Assembly (NCBI GenBank): GCA_005787685.1 | Contig: SYAC01000014.1 | Location: forward strand, 1 to 64,000 | DNA: 64,000 nt | Direction: 5' to 3' | Source: Planctomycetia bacterium | GTDB taxonomy: Bacteria; Planctomycetota; Phycisphaerae; Phycisphaerales; SM1A02 | Shown: positions 61,645 to 64,000 of the stretch, one piece after another | How positions within the stretch are numbered: position 1 is the first letter of the stretch | How the letters are laid out: each line of letters begins with the position of its first letter | Position numbers and translations under genes: made by a program | Notes under the pieces: model-generated | Database searches by the model: none | Told to the model about the DNA's origin: nothing | What the model saw: only the letters and a program-made list of their open reading frames with translations

Positions 61645-63198
61645 TTACTTGCCAACGCAAAATCGCGAGAAGATGCGCCCAAGAATGTCGTCGGCTGTCA
61701 TACGGCCGGCAATGGCGCCAAGATTTTCCACGGCGCTGTGCATGGCGCTTGCTACAAGTTCGGGCGTAGACAGATGGCGCTTCAGTTCATCGGTCGCGGC
61801 CGCCGCAAGCGCTTGTTGAATATCAACCATGCACGCGCTTAGGTGAGCGCGGTGCCGCTGCGCCAATGCCATGCCCTCGCCCGTGTTGGAAATTCCGCTG
61901 TTTGAAAGCGCCGTACCAACGGCGTGCGCAAGTTCTTGTAAACCGGTTTTATTTTTGGCGCTGGTTCGCACCGCAAACTGAATTAAGTTCGTGACACCAG
62001 ATTTATCCGCCAGGTTTGTTGGAACATTCGTCACAATTTTATTTTCTGCCGCAATGTTTGGGGTGGAATGTGGAGCCAGAAAAATATCATTGTCCTGATC
62101 ACATTTTGTAAGCACCAATATTTCATTTTCCGCCAAGTGCGAAGTGTCACATGAGTCAACCTGTTGGCAGCGAAGAACAAGCGTGGCGTGCTCAATAGCC
62201 CGCAACCGCGCCTCTTGACCAAGTTGTTGCAACAAAGAAATTTGATCCACGCCATGTTGTGCGCCGTCATCCATCGGGCCCCGCTCAACTATTTGATTGT
62301 TCATTTCGATCGCGCACTCCGCTCCTGGCGAATCCACCAGCAACACCTCCATGGTTCCGCCAGCGACAGGAACAATCCAGGGCTCCACCAGGGCGTCGCG
62401 GGTTGTGCCCGCAAGGTTGGCTACAACGGCGCGATCTTGTTGCAACAGCGCGTTCATCAGCGCGCTCTTTCCGGTGTTTGGATTACCCGCAAGCACCACC
62501 CACGGCGCCGCCTCCAAACGCTCCATGGGAATGCTGGCATTTACAATATTTTCAATCTCGCGCAGCGCGGCGCGTAATCCAACACACAACACACCGGGCG
62601 AAATAGCCACAACATCTTCCTGATCCGTGAAGTCAATTCCCGCCTCCACAAGCGCCAACATGTCGGCAAGCGCCTCCAATAATCGTGAGGCAATATGTCC
62701 AAGGGTTCCCCTGCGCAAATATTCCGCGGCGCGCAGTTCCGCGTCGGTGCGCGCAGAAATGGTTGCAGCCACACCCTCTACCTGATCAAGTGTTAGTCGA
62801 GCGCTTAAAAATGCGCGCAATGAATATTCGCCCGGACCAGCGCGTCGAATATTTTTATTCGCACCCGCAAATTCAGACACCACCATTTCCAGCAAGTGCG
62901 GGTTTCCTGGCAGTAGAAGTTCAAACGAATCCTCGCCGGTGTAGGAGTTCGGTCCTGGCATAACAATTGCAAGCGCTGGCAACTCACCAAATGTAAAAAA
63001 CAATCGTGTTGAATATATTCCCCGCCCGCGCGTCGCCGCCGCACGCTCTGTGGCTCTTAAAATTTCTAAGGCCCCCGCACCCGAAATCCGAATGACGGCG
63101 CGTGATGACTTTCCTGGCGGTGACGACACCGCCACAATCACATCATGAAGTTGCCACTGTTGCTTATCGGCGCCCTGTGGTGATATTTGGTTTGTCAT
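61645..63198 (-). CDS. mnmE: tRNA modification GTPase MnmE
   Basis: Works with MnmG to modify U34 of tRNA. The 517-residue protein has an N-terminal formyl-THF domain (SSPPGKSSRAVIRISG; MPGPNSYTGEDSFEL), a helical domain, a G domain (G1 AGNPNTGKSALMNAL, G2 GTTRD, G4 LTKCD) and the C-terminal FCVGK with its Cys. The G3 motif reads DSPGAE where DTAG(L/I)R is usual, and about 30 extra residues lie between G4 and the following SAK; so the GTPase may be atypical. Start ATG 63198. It follows yidC on the minus strand, as in many bacteria. Confidence 0.93.
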   Translation of the reverse strand: MTNQISPQGADKQQWQLHDVIVAVSSPPGKSSRAVIRISGAGALEILRATERAAATRGRGIYSTRLFFTFGELPALAIVMPGPNSYTGEDSFELLLPGNPHLLEMVVSEFAGANKNIRRAGPGEYSLRAFLSARLTLDQVEGVAATISARTDAELRAAEYLRRGTLGHIASRLLEALADMLALVEAGIDFTDQEDVVAISPGVLCVGLRAALREIENIVNASIPMERLEAAPWVVLAGNPNTGKSALMNALLQQDRAVVANLAGTTRDALVEPWIVPVAGGTMEVLLVDSPGAECAIEMNNQIVERGPMDDGAQHGVDQISLLQQLGQEARLRAIEHATLVLRCQQVDSCDTSHLAENEILVLTKCDQDNDIFLAPHSTPNIAAENKIVTNVPTNLADKSGVTNLIQFAVRTSAKNKTGLQELAHAVGTALSNSGISNTGEGMALAQRHRAHLSACMVDIQQALAAAATDELKRHLSTPELVASAMHSAVENLGAIAGRMTADDILGRIFSRFCVGK

Positions 63199-63274
63199 GC
63201 AAGCCAACCTCCTGGGTCGACACCGATCATTTGTGACCGCCCGCAACAAGATCACGGCGCGTCACGCCCACAAC

Positions 63275-64000
63275 TCACTCGCGATCTTTAAAGCGTTTCT
63301 GTGGCTCGCGCTTGTTGCGCGCGCGCTCCATGGCCTTCTCATAGAAGCGGCCTATGCGATCCTGCTTGGCTGGATCACGCGGCTTGGGCGTGAAATCCAT
63401 TTTGTCCATTTGCGCGCGAATGCGCTTACCCTCAAATATTCCAATAATGGTGCTGGTCATGATGTATAAATTCAGGCCGCTGGGCGCGTTATAAAGCATG
63501 ATCGGAAACAGCACCACCGTCATCCACTTCATGATCTTCTGTTGCTGCAATTGCTCCGGCGTCATAGACGCGTTTGGCGGCGGCGTCATATATTTTTGTT
63601 GCAAGAAGAAAAGTCCGCCCATTAAAATTGGAATGAGATTGATGGAGGCAAACTCAAACGGCCATTTGATCAGCGGCGCTGGAAAACGGATGAAATGATC
63701 CGCCGCGCTGAGGTCGCCCAAGAATTGCCAGCCGCCAAAGTTTTGAAACAATCCAAAGAACGCTGGTTGCTGGCGCAACGCGAAGGCGAAATACAGAACG
63801 GCATACAGCGCGATCCAAATTGGTGTTTGCAAGAATGTTGGCAACATTCCGCCCACACAGCCCACGGGATTGATTCCCTTCTCGCGGTACAAGCGCATTT
63901 GCTCAGCCTGTAATTTTTTAGTATCGCCGGGATAACGCTTTTGCAACGCCTCAAGCTCGGGCTTAATTGAAGCCATTCCACGCGTCACTTTGGTCATTGA
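63275..64000 (-). CDS. yidC: YidC membrane insertase, C-terminal part
   Basis: The frame is open to the window end, so this is the 3' part (241 residues). It has the YidC core: MTKVTRGMASIKPELEALQK, MRLYREKGINPVGCVGGMLP, FLQTPIWIALYAVLYFAFAL, then NLIPILMGGLFFLQQKYM and YNAPSGLNLYIMTS, and a basic tail ending in Lys/Arg. It inserts proteins into the inner membrane. The apparent ATG at 63997 is internal. mnmE follows after 76 bp. Confidence 0.95.
   Translation of the reverse strand, partial: SMTKVTRGMASIKPELEALQKRYPGDTKKLQAEQMRLYREKGINPVGCVGGMLPTFLQTPIWIALYAVLYFAFALRQQPAFFGLFQNFGGWQFLGDLSAADHFIRFPAPLIKWPFEFASINLIPILMGGLFFLQQKYMTPPPNASMTPEQLQQQKIMKWMTVVLFPIMLYNAPSGLNLYIMTSTIIGIFEGKRIRAQMDKMDFTPKPRDPAKQDRIGRFYEKAMERARNKREPQKRFKDRE

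Noticed and set aside
1-64000. CRISPR arrays, tRNA or rRNA genes, insertion sequences
   Set aside because: No regular spacer-repeat pattern, no tRNA T-loop box in the gaps, and no transposase frame or terminal inverted repeats were seen; a covariance-model scan was not possible.

Overview
The window looks like chromosomal DNA of a Gram-negative, planctomycete-type bacterium, most likely of the Phycisphaerae. The main clues are a secreted carboxypeptidase (29979-31766) and a decayed secreted protein (39301-39888), both ending in the short dockerin-like Asp/Asn repeats common in that group, together with a porin, a TolC, an RND pump, a secretin and weak Shine-Dalgarno sites. The assignment is inference from protein style; no rRNA or tRNA gene was seen. 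Many adjacent genes overlap by ATGA, so translational coupling is a strong theme.

Layout. 1-10.4 kb is a DNA-processing and defence-like block: a reverse-strand, ATGA-coupled trio of SNF2 helicase with DUF3883, DUF262/HNH protein and DUF1156 methylase (cut by the window start), then YifB/ComM, an HNH nuclease, a SMUG1-like uracil-DNA glycosylase and a small helix-hairpin-helix protein. 10.4-13.8 kb is a two-gene sensor: a membrane-anchored amide/urea-type binding protein coupled to a chemoreceptor. 13.8-28.8 kb is an efflux supercluster: RND pump and adaptor, two FUSC/YtcA/HlyD sets, one TolC and a DedA protein. 28.9-34.8 kb carries homoserine kinase, the dockerin-bearing carboxypeptidase, a porin-DoxX pair and a broken periplasmic beta-carbonic anhydrase with three in-frame TAA codons. 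34.9-39.2 kb is one large gene for a Pls/PosA-type membrane-bound non-ribosomal peptide synthetase related to poly-epsilon-lysine synthetase. 39.3-39.9 kb is a relic of a propeller-dockerin gene.

40-53.4 kb is a full type IV pilus/type II secretion-like block in two divergent arms: TPR lipoprotein, secretin and four minor pilin-like genes on the minus strand; major pilin, PilM/N/O/P-like proteins, assembly ATPase and platform protein on the plus strand. No prepilin peptidase or retraction ATPase is in the window. 53.5-64 kb is mainly housekeeping: MFS transporter, GpmI, YggS/PLPBP, thymidylate kinase, an orphan ABC ATPase with an unknown partner, a DUF721 protein, a thioesterase, MnmE and the 3' part of YidC.

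The strongest leads are the DUF1156/DUF262/DUF3883 operon, the membrane synthetase with unusual low-complexity inserts, the binding-protein/chemoreceptor pair, the duplicated FUSC-YtcA-HlyD modules, and the two decayed genes on either side of the synthetase.
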